This document shows, one piece after another, positions 1 through 11,397 of a stretch of 64,000 nt of DNA; positions within the stretch are counted from its first letter, which is position 1; each line of letters starts with the position of its first letter. The position numbers were made by a program, and so were the translations under genes. The stretch spans positions 2,216,962 to 2,280,961 of the forward strand of contig CAUEEP010000760.1 in the NCBI GenBank assembly GCA_958450365.1, written 5' to 3'. The notes beneath the pieces are model-generated. The model saw only the letters and a program-made list of their open reading frames with translations. It made no database searches and was not told the DNA's origin. The stretch comes from Mesorhabditis belari (Eukaryota; Nematoda; Chromadorea; Rhabditida; Rhabditidae).

Positions 1-107
1 TCTCTCTGATGGAAGTCGCCGTTGAGCCAAAAAATGTGTTTCTAATATTTGTTCGCTTTATTCAACGAGCTTTTCATAACTTCGCCCCACTTTTGGTTGT
101 GAATTTA

Positions 108-642
108 TTGGGTTGGTGAATTGAAAACTACCGGATTTTGAACTACCGAATTTTGAACTAAAATTTATTCAACCTAAAACCATCAATTTAATTTCCATTA
201 TTATTGACGACTTCTGCCCATTTTACAGGCAATTTGCGGATTCCTCTTTCGTAGTAGGATTTTGGTTTGTGTGTGAGACAAGTGTGAGACTCAAAAATGG
301 AGGACTGGAGATGTCAGCTGTCAGCCCAGTTTGAGCACTTTCTTCAAAAGAAACCCATTTTGGTGTCAATAGAAAAGTTGTAGAGAATCAAAAATTAGGC
401 TTATAGCCAAATTTCCAAAAAGATACACTTAGTAGTTTCGCTTAAAATGCAAGTTTTGTGAAAATTCGTAAATTTGGAATTTCTTAAAAACCAGTTTTTG
501 AATCGTTCTGAAAATTTGGATAGAATCTTAATTTTTGATTTTCTACAACTTTTCCATTGACACCAAAATGAGTTTCTTTTGAAGAAAGTGCTCAAACTGT
601 GACATATGACAATAGCCGGCAGTTTTCAATTCACCAACCCAA
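108..642. mobile_element. Mariner-derived MITE, family M1, copy 1
   Basis: The element is bounded by inverted TTGGGTTGGTGAATTGAAAA ends and flanked on both sides by TA. The interior is itself largely palindromic. Two sister copies lie at 31041-31558 and 55683-56212. In all three the interior near one end translates to a mariner-transposase C-terminus (K-W-A-E-V-V-N-N-N-G-N-Y type), so the family is an internally deleted mariner derivative. No open transposase remains. Confidence 0.85.
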
Positions 643-1235
643 TAATTTTCTTTGTCTTTTGTGCCTTCAACGCATCGCCAATCTTACACATATTTGTATA
701 TTTATTGAACAAAAAGTGCAGTCAATTTTCTTATTCAAATCAAAAGAAATTCTCAGAGACCCGCTTGTTAATGAATAAAATTACGATTGATTTAAGAATG
801 GCAGGGGAAAAGCGAGTGAAATTTGCATAAAAGAAAGATTTGTATTTGCACCGGAAGTGAGGTTTGTAAAGATTATAGCAAGGAAATCTAAAATAGAGCT
901 ATTTTGAGTTATTCCAAAATTCATCCAATGAAATAGCGGAGACATTGTCGAGAACTTTCATCTTCGGACGATCAAATAAGCCACCATCTCTGGAATTGCG
1001 GCGGCTTTAAACGAATTCAGCAAATTCTTGAGTTTAATAAAGTAATGAATAGCAAAGAAAGATTTCCGGAGAGGGGATTGAACCCTTAATCTTTTTGCTT
1101 TTGACCTTTTTGCTCTCCAGGCAGATGGCCTAACCACTGAGCTATCCCGGATCTTCTTGCCAGAGAAGAAAGAGGAAATACAAGGAGGAAGAGAAAGGAA
1201 GAAAAGAGAAGGAAATACTGAAGTTTAAGATTACT
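643..1235. other. Intergenic stretch with a possible coding scrap
   Basis: No gene can be assigned here. On the minus strand about 1016-895 reads openly for some 33 codons (motif FDRPKMKVLDNVSAISLDEF) to a TAG. It could be a terminal exon, but no partner exon with a matching splice site was found, so I do not call it. The rest is A/T-rich filler apart from the tRNA-like sequence at 1077-1156. Confidence 0.4.
1077..1156 (-). pseudogene. tRNA-like sequence, degenerate
   Basis: Read on the minus strand, it starts TCCGGGATAGCTCAGTGG (acceptor strand plus A box) and ends GGGTTCAATCCCCTCTCCGGA (B box plus pairing acceptor strand, six of seven pairs). The middle holds A-rich repeats where the anticodon and variable arms should be, and pairing there is poor. 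This is a tRNA pseudogene or tRNA-derived repeat head rather than a working tRNA. A covariance-model scan would settle it. Confidence 0.6.
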
Positions 1236-1411
1236 GACAAGGGAATATCAACTGGCTGAGCTAAATGCTATGCGACCTCTACCATTCGATGCAGAATTAT
1301 ATGCTGATTCCAAATATATATTCGGTTTTTGCTAAATGACAATCTGCCATATAAGCGTCTAAAGTTTTGTTAGGAAAATGCGGCCATTTGGGTCTTAGCG
1401 GCCTTAGCGGT
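1236..1411 (+). pseudogene. Inverted copy of the lectin gene 3' end
   Basis: This segment is a diverged reverse-complement duplicate of 2868-3053, which is the final coding part and 3' flank of the CUB/C-type lectin gene. On the plus strand it still reads Q-G-N-I-N-W-L-S, breaks frame at a TAA, then N-A-M-R-P-L-P-F-D-A-E-L-Y-A-D-S-K and ends F-G-F-C-stop, matching the gene's own end (ending F-R-F-C-stop). Similarity continues past the stop through ATGACAATCTGCC-type flank and GTCTAAAGTTTTGTTAG. The duplicated ends face each other across the 15-bp minisatellite. Confidence 0.8.
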
Positions 1412-1426
1412 CTTAGCCATTTGGTG

Positions 1427-2695
1427 TGTAGCCGTGGCCAGTGTAGCCGTGGCCAGTGTAGCCGTGGCCAGTGTAGCCGTGGCCAGTGTAGCCGTGGCCA
1501 GTGTAGCCGTGGCCAGTGTAGCCGTGGCCAGTGTAGCCGTGGCCAGTGTAGCCGTGGCCAGTGTAGCCGTGGCCAGTGTAGCCGTGGCCAGTGTAGCCGT
1601 GGCCAGTGTAGCCGTGGCCAGTGTAGCCGTGGCCAGTGGGCCGTGGCCAGTGTAGCCGTGGCCAGTGTAGCCGGGCCAGTGTAGCCGTGGCCAGTGTAGC
1701 CGTGGCCAGTGTAGCCGTGGCCAGTGTAGCCGTGGCCAGTGTAGCCGTGGCCAGTGTAGCCGTGGCCAGTGTAGCCGTGGCCAGTGTAGCCGTGGCCAGT
1801 GTAGCCGTGGCCAGTGTAGCCGTGGCCAGTGTAGCCGTGGCCAGTGTAGCCGTGGCCAGTGTAGCCGTGGCCAGTGTAGCCGTGGCCAGTGTAGCCGTGG
1901 CCAGTGTAGCCGTGGCCAGTGTAGCCGTGGCCAGTGTAGCCGTGGCCAGTGTAGCCGTGGCCAGTGTAGCCGTGGCCAGTGTAGCCGTGGCCAGTGTAGC
2001 CGTGGCCAGTGTAGCCGTGGCCGGTGTAGCCGTGGCCAGTGTAGCCGTGGCCAGTGTAGCCGTGGCCAGTGTAGCCGTGGCCAGTGTAGCCGTGGCCAGT
2101 GTAGCCGTGGCCAGTGTAGCCGTGGCCAGTGTAGCCGTGGCCAGTGTAGCCGTGGCCAGTGTAGCCGTGGCCAGTGTAGCCGTGGCCAGTGTAGCCGTGG
2201 CCAGTGTAGCCGTGGCCAGTGTAGCCGTGGCCAGTGTAGCCGTGGCCAGTGTAGCCGTGGCCAGTGTAGCCGTGGCCAGTGTAGCCGTGGCCAGTGTAGC
2301 CGTGGCCAGTGTAGCCGTAGCCAGTGTAGCCGTAGCCAGTGTAGCCGTAGCCAGTGTAGCCGTAGCCAGTGTAGCCGTAGCCAGTGTAGCCGTAGCCAGT
2401 GTAGCCGTGGCCAGTGTAGCCGTGGCCAGTGTAGCCGTGGCCAGTGTAGCCGTGGCCAGTGTAGCCGTGGCCAGTGTAGCCGTGGCCAGTGTAGCCGTGG
2501 CCAGTGTAGCCGTGGCCAGTGTAGCCGTGGCCAGTGTAGCCGGGCCAGTGTGCCGTAGCCAGTGTAGCCGTAGCCAGTGTGCCGTAGCCAGTGTGGCCGT
2601 AGCCAGTGTAGCCGTAGCCAGTGTAGCCGTAGCCAGTGTAGCCGTAGCCAGTGTAGCCGTAGCCAGTGTAGCCGTAGCCAGTGTAGCCGTAGCCG
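1427..2695. repeat. 15-bp minisatellite, about 84 units
   Basis: Unit GTGTAGCCGTGGCCA repeats head to tail with very few changes. Blocks with GTAGCC replacing GTGGCC occur at about 2315-2400 and 2555-2695, and irregular units occur near 1637-1675 and 2540-2600. Because 15 is divisible by three, all frames stay open on both strands, giving long meaningless reading frames (Val-Ala-Val-Ala-Ser and Arg-Leu-His-Trp-Pro types). The last unit runs directly into a tRNA-like A box at 2683. Confidence 0.98.
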
Positions 2696-2745
2696 AGTGA
2701 TACAGCGCTCGTTTCCAGGGCGAGAACTCACAAGTTCGACCCCCA
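2683..2745 (+). pseudogene. tRNA-like A/B boxes at the minisatellite edge
   Basis: TAGCCGAGTGATACAGCGC fits an A box and ACAAGTTCGACCCCCA fits a B box, 45 nt apart. The repeat unit itself begins TAGCC, so the array looks like an expansion of the A-box start. No paired acceptor stem is visible, so this is a tRNA-derived repeat rather than a tRNA gene. Confidence 0.5.
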
Positions 2746-2947
2746 CTTTGGTTTTTCGTTTACTTTTTTCAAGAAGAAGACTAATGTTCTTTGTCGGCGC
2801 ACAATCGGATTTCCATATATAAGGCCATAAGGTAATGTTGATCAATCGCGATCAACTGTTCATCAGAAAGCCACTAAGACCCAAATGACCACATTTTCAG
2901 AGTTCTAACAAAACTTTAGACGTTTATAACCCCTGGCAGATTATCAT

Positions 2948-5900
2948 TTAGCAAAAACGAAATGTATTTTCGGAATCAGCATAAAATTTTGCGTTGAATG
3001 GTATAGTTCGATAAGCATTTGTCCGGCTCAGCCAGTTAAACTTCCCTTGTGAAAAGCCTTGACTCCAAAGTTTAAGTCGAAACCTGTGCGTCTTCAAAAA
3101 CGATCTTTCCGGTTCTTTCAGACTCAAATACGTCGTTTCCCTTGTTGGCAATGGTGGGAGATCTTTTCGTGGCTGTAATCGAGCCTCTTCCGCTTTCTTC
3201 TACAACTTTCATACACTTTCAATATTTCTTAAAATTACCTCCAAGTCATCATTGATTTTAACATGTGTTTCTTTGTCAGGAGCCTAAAGAAAGAATAGCT
3301 AGAATTTAAGAAATATTCACCTTTTCCTCCTTTTCCTCTCTAGGCGATGGAGATGAGGCTAATCTTGCCTTTTCGGGTTCTCTTTCTTGAGGCAGCTCTC
3401 TATCGATTAAAGGCGGTAGTGGAAGAGTGGAAGGGGTTTTCTCTTTGACAATGATCAGATCTAAACTTTACAGTATTTTACTTTGGTTTATACTTGCGTA
3501 GCTGAAGCTTTACAGTTTGAAATCAGCTGGGCTGAAGTATAGTTTTGCCTTTTCTTTCTCGGACAATAGGAGGTATCAAAAGTGATATAGTGGTAAAGTG
3601 GTAAAGCGGCAGCCTAATGCAGAAGGGCAGAGTCGTCAGGTCAGTCAGACCAGGTCAGAGTTGTTCCAAAACCCATTTACCAAGCCAGATCAGAACAAAA
3701 TCAGGTCAAAAGCCAGGTCTAAAATGCTTAAACATCCTTAAAATGTCCTTGCTTACAAAAATATTTGAATCCGTTAGAAGTCATCTGGATTTGACTCTGG
3801 ATCTTGTCTGGTTCGATCCCCGTTGACTACTCTTTCTTTGCCGCTCCTTTTGCACTTTACATTCATCTAAAAGGTGTTGAAAATACCATAAAACCCTAAT
3901 CAGCTTAAGTATAGTTTCTCCTCCACCAAATCAACTTGTAAACACATTTTCTGAAGTAAATTTTGCGGATTTTAACTGGATGGATGGATTTTAACATCCC
4001 AGAGCCGGATTTTGAGCCGTTTTCAAAAACTTATTGAAAATTACCCATTTCTAAGAGGTTTTCGCTCATTTTAATTGCAAATTTTAGAGGATAAAAGATT
4101 AGAAGGCTTCTTAAATTCGAAAAATTGATTGTCTTTAGAAAAAAATGGCTGAAATCATTAAAGCAAAATGACACTTAAAGCAAAAACGACACTTAAGACA
4201 TACACATAAACTTAAGACAAGTAATTCTACTTTTAAAGCTTTCATGCTTCACATTTGCATTCATCACAGAATCTAATTTACATTTTTACGCTGAAATTTG
4301 CATTTGAACTTGAAAATTTGCATTTAAAAGGAGCAGAAACCTAGAAATGGGTAATTTTCAATACATTTTTGAAAAAAAAACTCAAAACCCGGCTCTGGGA
4401 TGTTGAAATTCGGCGTCTACGCAAAAATTACTCTCAGAAAAATGTATTTTCAAGTTGATACAAGAAACGATACTCTTACCCGTCAGCTTGCAGCTTGTGT
4501 TCTGAGGTGCTAGAAAAAGCGCCAAATTTTTTTGCGTTACGTGTCATTTGCGCCTAATTTGCAAAATTTCTTCCGGGAAACTAGTTTTTGGTAGAGTTTT
4601 TTCTGCTACGCTCTGGGAAATTTTCCTAGAGCGTAGCAGCAGCAGCGGGAAATTTTCCCAGAGCGTAGCAGCAGCAGCGGGAAAGTTTCGGCGTCGGAAA
4701 ATCACTTTCCAGCGGAAACTTTCTCGGACCTTAGCATACGGGCTCTGAACTAGCGATTTATTAAACTAGCGATTATTAAAGTGCCCTAACTAGCGATTTA
4801 TTAAACTAGCGATTTATTAAAGTGTATCAATTGAATACTCTGTTTAACAATTGTAAGAGAAACATACTTGAATCCGGTTGTTTGATTGTTGGTGATGGAA
4901 CATGAGATGTGCCTGGATGTGGGGTGGTCATTCTTGAAGCTGACTGATCGTCTGGTCTTGTCACACCCTTTACTTCAACGCTATTTGCTGAAAATCAATA
5001 TCTGACAAATTTTAGATAAAAGAAGTAAACTTCTTCACGACTTTAATAAAAGATAAAACTGAAGCAACGTACAACTATTGATTGGCTTTGTGGTTGCTTC
5101 AATTGGTCCCACGTGATTCTGGCCACAACATCGTTTCCGGAGCTGAATTGGTATACAATGCTTGATAAAGTAATAGGTTAATAACTTCAATGTTTTACAA
5201 AGTAATAGGTTAATAACTTATTTTTCAATCATTTACCTGTTTATAAAAGAAATAAATCAATAGTAGCAATAGAATGAGAGCTAGGATGAAGATTGCCCAA
5301 ATCGTCCAATCCGAAGAATTCGAGGCGTAACCCTTTCGGATCTTTTCTCTCTCAATTGAATGGGAAACTTGATCACCAGCTGAAATTAAGTCAATGTTTT
5401 TACAAGTTTTTACAGAAAGTATTCAAAGTTCTAATCAATTTTTGTGTAAAACTTACAGTATAACCGTTTACACAAAGCTGGATGACGCTCTCGACAGTCT
5501 CGAGCGACTAGATGAATCTGTAAAACTGGTTAGCTAGAATAGGATATTCGGTCCAGAATAGCTAGATTAAGGTATTGAGTCTAGATTAGGATAGAGATAG
5601 AGTATTCAGTCTAGACTGCCTGGATTACGGTATTCAATCTAGAATAGGATATTCGGTCTAGAATATCTAGATTATTGACTGACTGACTTATTTGAATGTA
5701 ATACCTTTAAAAAAGTCGCAATATTTGCATTTTATCGATAAAATAGCTGTTTTGATATTCAATTCAACCTTCAACGAACCTTTTCTTCTCCATCTTTCCC
5801 TCCATTTGCGTCAAGAACAGCGCAGTCTCGTTCAGCCTCGTTCTCTCTCACTTCCACAGATCTAGAAAGCAAAATTTAAACGATTATGATTCATAATTTA

Positions 5901-8900
5901 TGAGTTTCTGCTCCATAAAGTGAAGACGCTCTTTCGACTTTCATACTTTTTCTGTTTTCCGTCGATGCTTTGAAAATTTCCCTCCGCATTCGCATCATGG
6001 TATCCAACCCACGGGACTTGGTTGCGATGAGAAAGTAGACCTGAAAATGTGTTTGAAATGAATAACAAGCTTTCTATTTTCTATTTTGACGTGTTCTTTG
6101 ATGATTGCTATTTTCAGCGATTCACTCACCAACAACAGTAGCCAATTCTTGATCCGAATCCGCTGTGAAAAGATCCCCTTTCTCATAGGAGCAGAGTCTA
6201 GAAATAGAATTACTAGAAATTAAAATCTAGAAATCAAATGCATATTATTATATTATAATCTTATCTTGGACTCTTAGAATGAATCTTAGAAGTATTATAA
6301 GACGCAAAGTTTTTGTGTGTCCGTTCACTTAATAAGTTGAGTCCCAGTGGGGATTTCGATCTGTTTTTTTGGAACAATATTTAATCAACTACGGCAATTT
6401 GGCCTGTCAAATCAGAATTGAAAAATCTTTAACCATTTTTAAGTAATGTTGAAAAAACTGAATTTGTAGGCGAGATCAAAGGGATTTAGCGGTACAATCA
6501 AAGAGATTTGGTGGCTAGATCAATAGGGTTTAGCGGCGAGATCAAAGGGATTTGTCGGCGAGATCAAATGGGTTGTCGGCGAGATCAAAGGGGTTTAGAA
6601 GCGAAAATGCAGCAGATTACTTTTAAAAATTAATTTCAGGTTCATTTTCTCTGAATATACCGTATTCTCTGTAATGTGCAGCCAGGAGGGGGGTTGAAAA
6701 AAATAGTAGTGCACCCTGCTAAAATTTGCTCTGTTGTTGTTCACTTTGACTTCCTTTGTTTTAAAAGCACACTGGTAGCTAAATGAGATGCTATTATGAG
6801 ATTGTGACTATTTATTTAATACTGACTAACATGTTGTGCTTGTAATTAAAGGTATGGATCTAGTGAGAAAAAGAAAACTCTCTAATAGTAGTGCAGGCAG
6901 GAGGGGGGTTGAAAAAATATAGAAAATATAGAAAAAATAGAAAAATGAAAAACTACTATTACAGAAAATACGATATTAGGGAAAATAAACTTAACTTTTG
7001 CCACTAAAAACATTTTGAAAGTTTTTGATTTTTGAGAAAAGGTCAAAGGCGGAAGAATTCGAAGGATCGGAAGCAAGGTCAAGGGGATCTACTATCAATA
7101 AAGCAGAAGAGACGTCTGTACGTCTATCCATCTTTGCGCAAACGCGACGCTCCGTAATTACGTTTGCTCTATCGGTTAAAAGGCAAAGTATTCAGCCTTT
7201 GCGCGCGATATTTTGCTCCTGGTGGTTTTCAGCTATGGGGAATCTGAATTTTAAGTCCATTTTTAAAAAGGGGGCGGGGCTTAACATGGGTTACAGTAGT
7301 TTTAGCCATTTAAAAAAAAAGAAAGTTAACAGGAACGGGTTAGGTGTGTCGGAAGAGAGCTCGACAATTATGGCTTAAGGAATAGCAAGCTCATAGTCAT
7401 AGGTTAGTCATTTGAAAGAATGAAATAGCGTCGCCAGCGGAAAGCGTGAAGAAAGTGAGCGATTTCCGCTGTTTTCAGGTAAACGCCGCGGTAAATGTTT
7501 GCCTCTCAAACTCATTTAGTTATTGAAATTCATATTCATTAGTAAAATAATGAACTGTAGTAAATTTGCTAACAATTACCGAAATTTGACTTTGCTATGC
7601 ATTGACCCTTTAAACTATGCATTGATCAAAATTGGCCAGCAGTTAACCCCGGTGTTTAGCCGGGGGCTAACTGGTAAACGAATCGAACTTTTAAAGCTTT
7701 TAAATTCAAGTAATAGCTTTTAAATTCCAACCTTTGTGCCTCGAGCCAAGTCGGATTTCCTTTTTGTGTATTCGTGAGATCGATAATTTTATAGCATTGT
7801 ATCGCACTATCCGGGTTCTTTGGTTGACTCCATCCTGGTGGACAGCCGGGCACTTCTAGAATTTAGATCCTTCATTCTACTTAAGCAAATAAAACTCACT
7901 GAATTCTATAAAAGACAAATTAACGCCTCTTCTCTTTATCGAAACATCGGAGTGAAATGTGATGTACATAGAATCATCACCTCCAGCCACGTTGATCGGA
8001 TTCTCCTTTCCACACCATTTCACTAATTCCTCTGAGGATTGTGAGTCTGGAATTGAAAATTTCGGAATTGTGAACTGCAAGTGTAGAGTCCTATTAGGTT
8101 GAGGAAAAGAATAATGCGCGTCTTGAATTTCGCATTAGGGGATTGAAGTTAACTTCAACCCAACGCTCGCGATGTTGATCAGAAGACAATCGACAACTAT
8201 GGGCACCAAGGGAAAAATTTGCTGTGGAATATGGCTCACGAACTGACTCAAGACGACCAAAACTTAGTTCAAAACTCTTGTCAACATCAGTTCTTTTTTG
8301 CTCCATAAAAGCTGCTGATTTTTGGGATTCAATTTTGAGATCTGATGAAACTTGGATTAATTACGAGAATATCAAAAGAAATGTCGAGTCAAAAGGAATT
8401 ACGAGAATGTCAAATGGAAGAACCAATGGCTATCTACCGGACAGCCCTTCAAACCACTTCCAAACCTGATATTCATGGAAAGAAAATAATGCTCTGTTGC
8501 TGGTGGAACTCAAAAGGTTTGGTGCACTATGAGTTAGCTAATTCAGGAGAAAACATTGATGCTGAGCTCTATTCAAAACAAACGTATTTTCTGTAATAGT
8601 AGTGCAGTCTGTAATAGTAGTGCAAGCAGGAGGGGGGTTGAAAAAAATAGTAGTGCACCCTGCTAAAATTTGCTCTGTTGTTGTTCAGAGGTGCGGGAGA
8701 AGTTTCCGTTTTTCGACTCCAAATACATCCAAGCGCCAGATGTTGTCTGGAACGCTCCCTTCAAAGCAAATATTAGAGCACAATATGACTGAACACGACA
8801 AATTGAGGATATCAGTGATGCTGACAGCTCGGGATGATGGCTATGAGTGTAAGCCTTTTGTTTTGTTAAATCGAGTGCGACCCGATCCGGCGATTATCGC

Positions 8901-11148
8901 AAAATTTCAAGGCAAGCTGGAGTTGAACTGGGTGGTTCTATTTGGATGAGCGAGACATCGATCAAGGCCTACCTTCAGAGGATTATTGGAGCTCCGTTGT
9001 TTGGAAACCGATTGCTCGTGTGGGACAATTTCCGGCGCACAAAAGTGAGGCGACAAAGAAAAAGCTAAAGGAACTGCGGCTCGATTCTTGTACCTGGAGG
9101 ATGTACCAAATACATCCAAGCGCCAGATGTTGTCTGGAACGCTCCCTTCAAGGCAAATATTAGAGCACAATATGAACAATGGATGGTCAACGGATCAAGG
9201 GAATCTCGCTCCACCACCGATGGAAATTTACTTGACATGGGTTTGGAACGCTTGGAATAAGAGAGAATTTCACTCCTTTCAAGATTTGTGGAATTACTAC
9301 AACCACTGGCGGATCAGAAGACCACCTTTTCTACTACTTAAAAAAATGGTTCGATTCCGGAGGGACGCTGCTTTAAAGGAATTGGCGCTCAATCCATCAA
9401 AGATTCGATTTTTGCACGACAACGCGAAACCCCATACTGGAGAAATCGACGAAATTGACGAATTGACAAAGATCACACAAAAAATTGACGAGCTAAGCTG
9501 GAAGTTGTCTTCTCATGCGCCTTACTCTCCTGACTTAGCCCCGTCAGATTACTTTTTTTTTTCGGTCCTTGATACAGTTTATCATGGGAGAAAAGTTCGA
9601 TGATCATGCTCAAGTCAAAAAAGCGATCGACAGCTATGTTGGCTCCAAAAATCCCCAATCTTTCACAAATGGAATAAAAGACTTGCGTCGAAGGTGGGAA
9701 GAAGTCATCGATAAAAATGGAGACTACCTTACTGATTGATAGTTGCTATTTCTTGTAGAATGCAATAAATTGTTAAACCCAAAAAAGCGAGCATTATTTT
9801 TTCCTCAACCTCAACCTCAACATGGAATTAGACTTTTAAATCTCGTGGCACGGATTACAAGGTGCGTCATAATTACTCATAATCGGAAAAAAAACTTGAA
9901 AAAGAATTTTCTTTAGATTCCATTTTCACGCCAGAAGGCACAAAAGCGAGTGGCGACTTTTCATCTGATGTCATTGCTACCCAAACCATAAGTGATGCTG
10001 GGTGAAGGATTTTTTACCATGTTTTACCATCTTGTGTGAATTAGAAACAGCGTAAATATGATCATTTTGCTGAACTTGCTTGCTCGACAAGAACTTGCTC
10101 GACAGTGAACTCTCATCCCTGAACACAATTGAACGATGTTGCTGGGCCGGGAACCGTCGAAGAAGATCTTGACACCAAGCCATTCGTTTTTGTTTGGCTG
10201 TTCTTGTTAATCCTTGATACTTCTTCTTGAAGGCTTTCAATTTGAGGTGTTTTCGAACAATTCTTCTCGGAAATCACAGACTCGCGCGCCAAGCGATGTA
10301 CGCCTCGGTTTCTTCTGATCTTCACGCGCACTTTCTTGACGACGACTCCTGTAATGGCAGATCACTTCCTATCTCGTCCCAAACGATCTCTATTTGTTTC
10401 CAAGGCTTTAAACCGTGCAATCGTTTGGTAGACGATGGCTTGACTTTGGTAGACGATGGCTCCCAGGCGATTCTGTATTAAGCGTGCCGAGACAACCCTT
10501 TGATGGAGATCAATGGTTGACTGACGGTGGATTGAAGGCTTCACCATTCCGACCAATCAATTCCCTTAAGCAAAAAATTTTAGTTTTATACTCGTAAGTC
10601 ATAAAAAAACAAAAAAAAGAAAGCAAACAGAAAGAAAATAGAAAAAATCGCAAGATAATTCTACTTGTGCCTTATTATGGGCAATGATGACGCACCCTGT
10701 GCAATGGTTAGTTAAAGTACAAAGGTTAGCCTTACCATCTTTTATTGACATGTAATCTGGACACTCGGAGAATAAACGATCCTCAAATTCGCTATCATAA
10801 ACGGTGACATGAATTCTAAAGTTTCCGATCTAACAACTTTAAATGCCAAACCAATAAATGCCAAAGCTTACAACAATGCTTACCTTGCATTAGAATCGGC
10901 AGCATTAAGCGAAAGCGAGCAATCATAATTATCCGGATATTCTTCCGGATAGCCGGGCGTATGAAAAAACTGTTCTATCGGACCAACGGTTAAATAGGCA
11001 GGATAATCTAAAAAAGAAATCTTTTAGTTGCGAATTTTCTCTTACTTGGACAATTCTGAGCATAAATCGGAGCAAACAAGAAGAGAGTTTCGAGAAGATA
11101 AAGTGAAATTCGTGAAAGACGGGGAGCGAGCACCGCCCGTGAAGACAT
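2948..11148 (-). CDS. CUB and C-type lectin domain transmembrane receptor
   Basis: Fifteen exons (minus strand): 11148-11046, 11007-10889, 10829-10731, 8074-7900, 7855-7732, 6197-6130, 6040-5947, 5861-5780, 5517-5457, 5379-5237, 5160-5073, 4987-4868, 3460-3321, 3283-3239, 3199-2948; about 570 residues. Order of parts: signal peptide; CUB domain (TPGYPEEYPDNYDC to MYITFHSD); C-type lectin domain (CPPGWSQP, CYKI, TWLEAQ, WVGYHDANAEGNFQS, DCAVLDANGG, RDCRERHPALC); transmembrane helix (IWAIFILALILLLLLIYFF) in exon 10; long Pro/Ser-rich cytoplasmic tail ending FRFC. Likely a surface glycan- or ligand-binding receptor; the ligand is unknown. Canonical GT donors after exons 2 and 3 break the CUB frame. 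GC donors (AAT|GCAAGG, AAG|GCTAAC) restore it, and those ends are given here. A TTTTCAG acceptor 18 nt before the ATG suggests trans-splicing; the leader holds a 3-codon upstream ORF. Introns 3 and 5 are long because of transposons. Confidence 0.88.
3590..3828 (+). pseudogene. Split tRNA-like sequence with inserted repeats
   Basis: An A-box-like stretch (AGTGGTAAAGCGGCAGCCTA, about 3597-3617) and a B-box-like stretch (CTGGTTCGATCCCCGTTGAC, about 3808-3827) are separated by some 190 nt instead of the usual 30-40. The insert contains short AGGTCAG/CAGACCAG repeats. It lies in lectin intron 12. It resembles the other tRNA-like sequences here that carry expanded middles. Confidence 0.45.
3926..4461. 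repeat. Foldback element in lectin intron 12
   Basis: Outer arms ATCAACTTGTAAACACATTTTCTGA and its diverged complement near 4430-4461, and inner arms with CATCCCAGAGCCGG / CCGGCTCTGGGATG, make a hairpin over about 530 bp. No coding content was seen. It is probably a non-autonomous DNA transposon. Confidence 0.7.
6470..6910. repeat. Short tandem block and terminal fragments of the TAGTAGTGCACCC family
   Basis: Within lectin intron 5, 6470-6600 carries five or six imperfect copies of a roughly 22-24-bp unit (GGCGAGATCAAAGGGATTTA). At 6660-6745 and 6880-6910 are pieces of the repeat family with ends CCGTATTCTCTCTAATAGTAGTGCACCC, both with the GCAGGAGGGGGGTTGAAAAA segment also seen at 8625-8650. 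Confidence 0.6.
8094..9812 (+). mobile_element. Mariner element, broken and carrying a nested insertion
   Basis: Terminal repeats TTAGGTTGAGGAAAAGAATAAT and its near complement bound the element, inside lectin intron 3 and only about 20 nt from the exon 4 acceptor. Transposase pieces on the plus strand include the first catalytic Asp region (SDETWINYEN), HGKKIMLCCWWNSKG, the second (LHDNAKPHT), the third (YSPDLAPSDYFFF), and the C-terminus (WEEVIDKNGDYLTD-stop at about 9737). Several frameshifts and the 8588-9330 insertion make it non-functional. Confidence 0.85.
8588..9330 (+). mobile_element. Tigger/pogo-type (DDE_1) transposase fragment nested in the mariner
   Basis: The segment opens with TAATAGTAGTGCA ends and then reads, with frameshifts, LRISVMLTARDDGYECKPFV, then RPDPAIIAKFQGKLEL, YLQRIIGAPLFGNRLLVWDN, VPGGCTKYIQAPDVVWNAPF and YEQWMVNGS. 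That is the order and style of DDE_1-superfamily (pogo/Tigger/jerky-like) transposases. A direct repeat of about 70 bp (8719-8790 and 9105-9175) lies inside it. It separates the first catalytic motif of the host mariner from the second. Confidence 0.75.
9858..10699 (-). mobile_element. Tc-type element, deleted
   Basis: Ends CAAGGTGCGTCATAATTA and TGATGACGCACCCTG are inverted, with TA at the left end. On the minus strand an N-terminal helix-turn-helix region (LHQRVVSARLIQNRLGA, ETNRDRLGRDRK) and a later piece (KKYQGLTRTAKQKRMAWCQD, FRDESSLSS) of a Tc-family transposase can be read; the catalytic C-terminal part is missing. It lies in lectin intron 3. Relatives with the same ends are at 60294-61826 and 63032-63553. 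Confidence 0.8.
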
Positions 11149-11397
11149 CAGGTTAGCATTGAGAGTCTGAAAATTTGGCTTTTTACTTTGCGTTGTTCAA
11201 AGTTTGTTTGACTTTTTTTGTTGACGTTGTTTGGCTTTCCAATTGGCTTACATAAGTAGTTACTTATGCAAAACTGTGCAAAGCTTACTTGCAAAAGAGT
11301 TAAGCAAGTAATAAAATAGATAAAAATTGGTAACTAAAGTATCCAGAAGCAATTTTATAGCTTGCAACCAATCCTTGAGTGCTTTAGTTGACAAAGA

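Noticed and set aside
1370..2845. Reading frames of up to 491 codons over the 15-bp array
   Set aside because: A 15-bp period keeps every frame open on both strands; the products are pure repeats and no splice or start context supports them.
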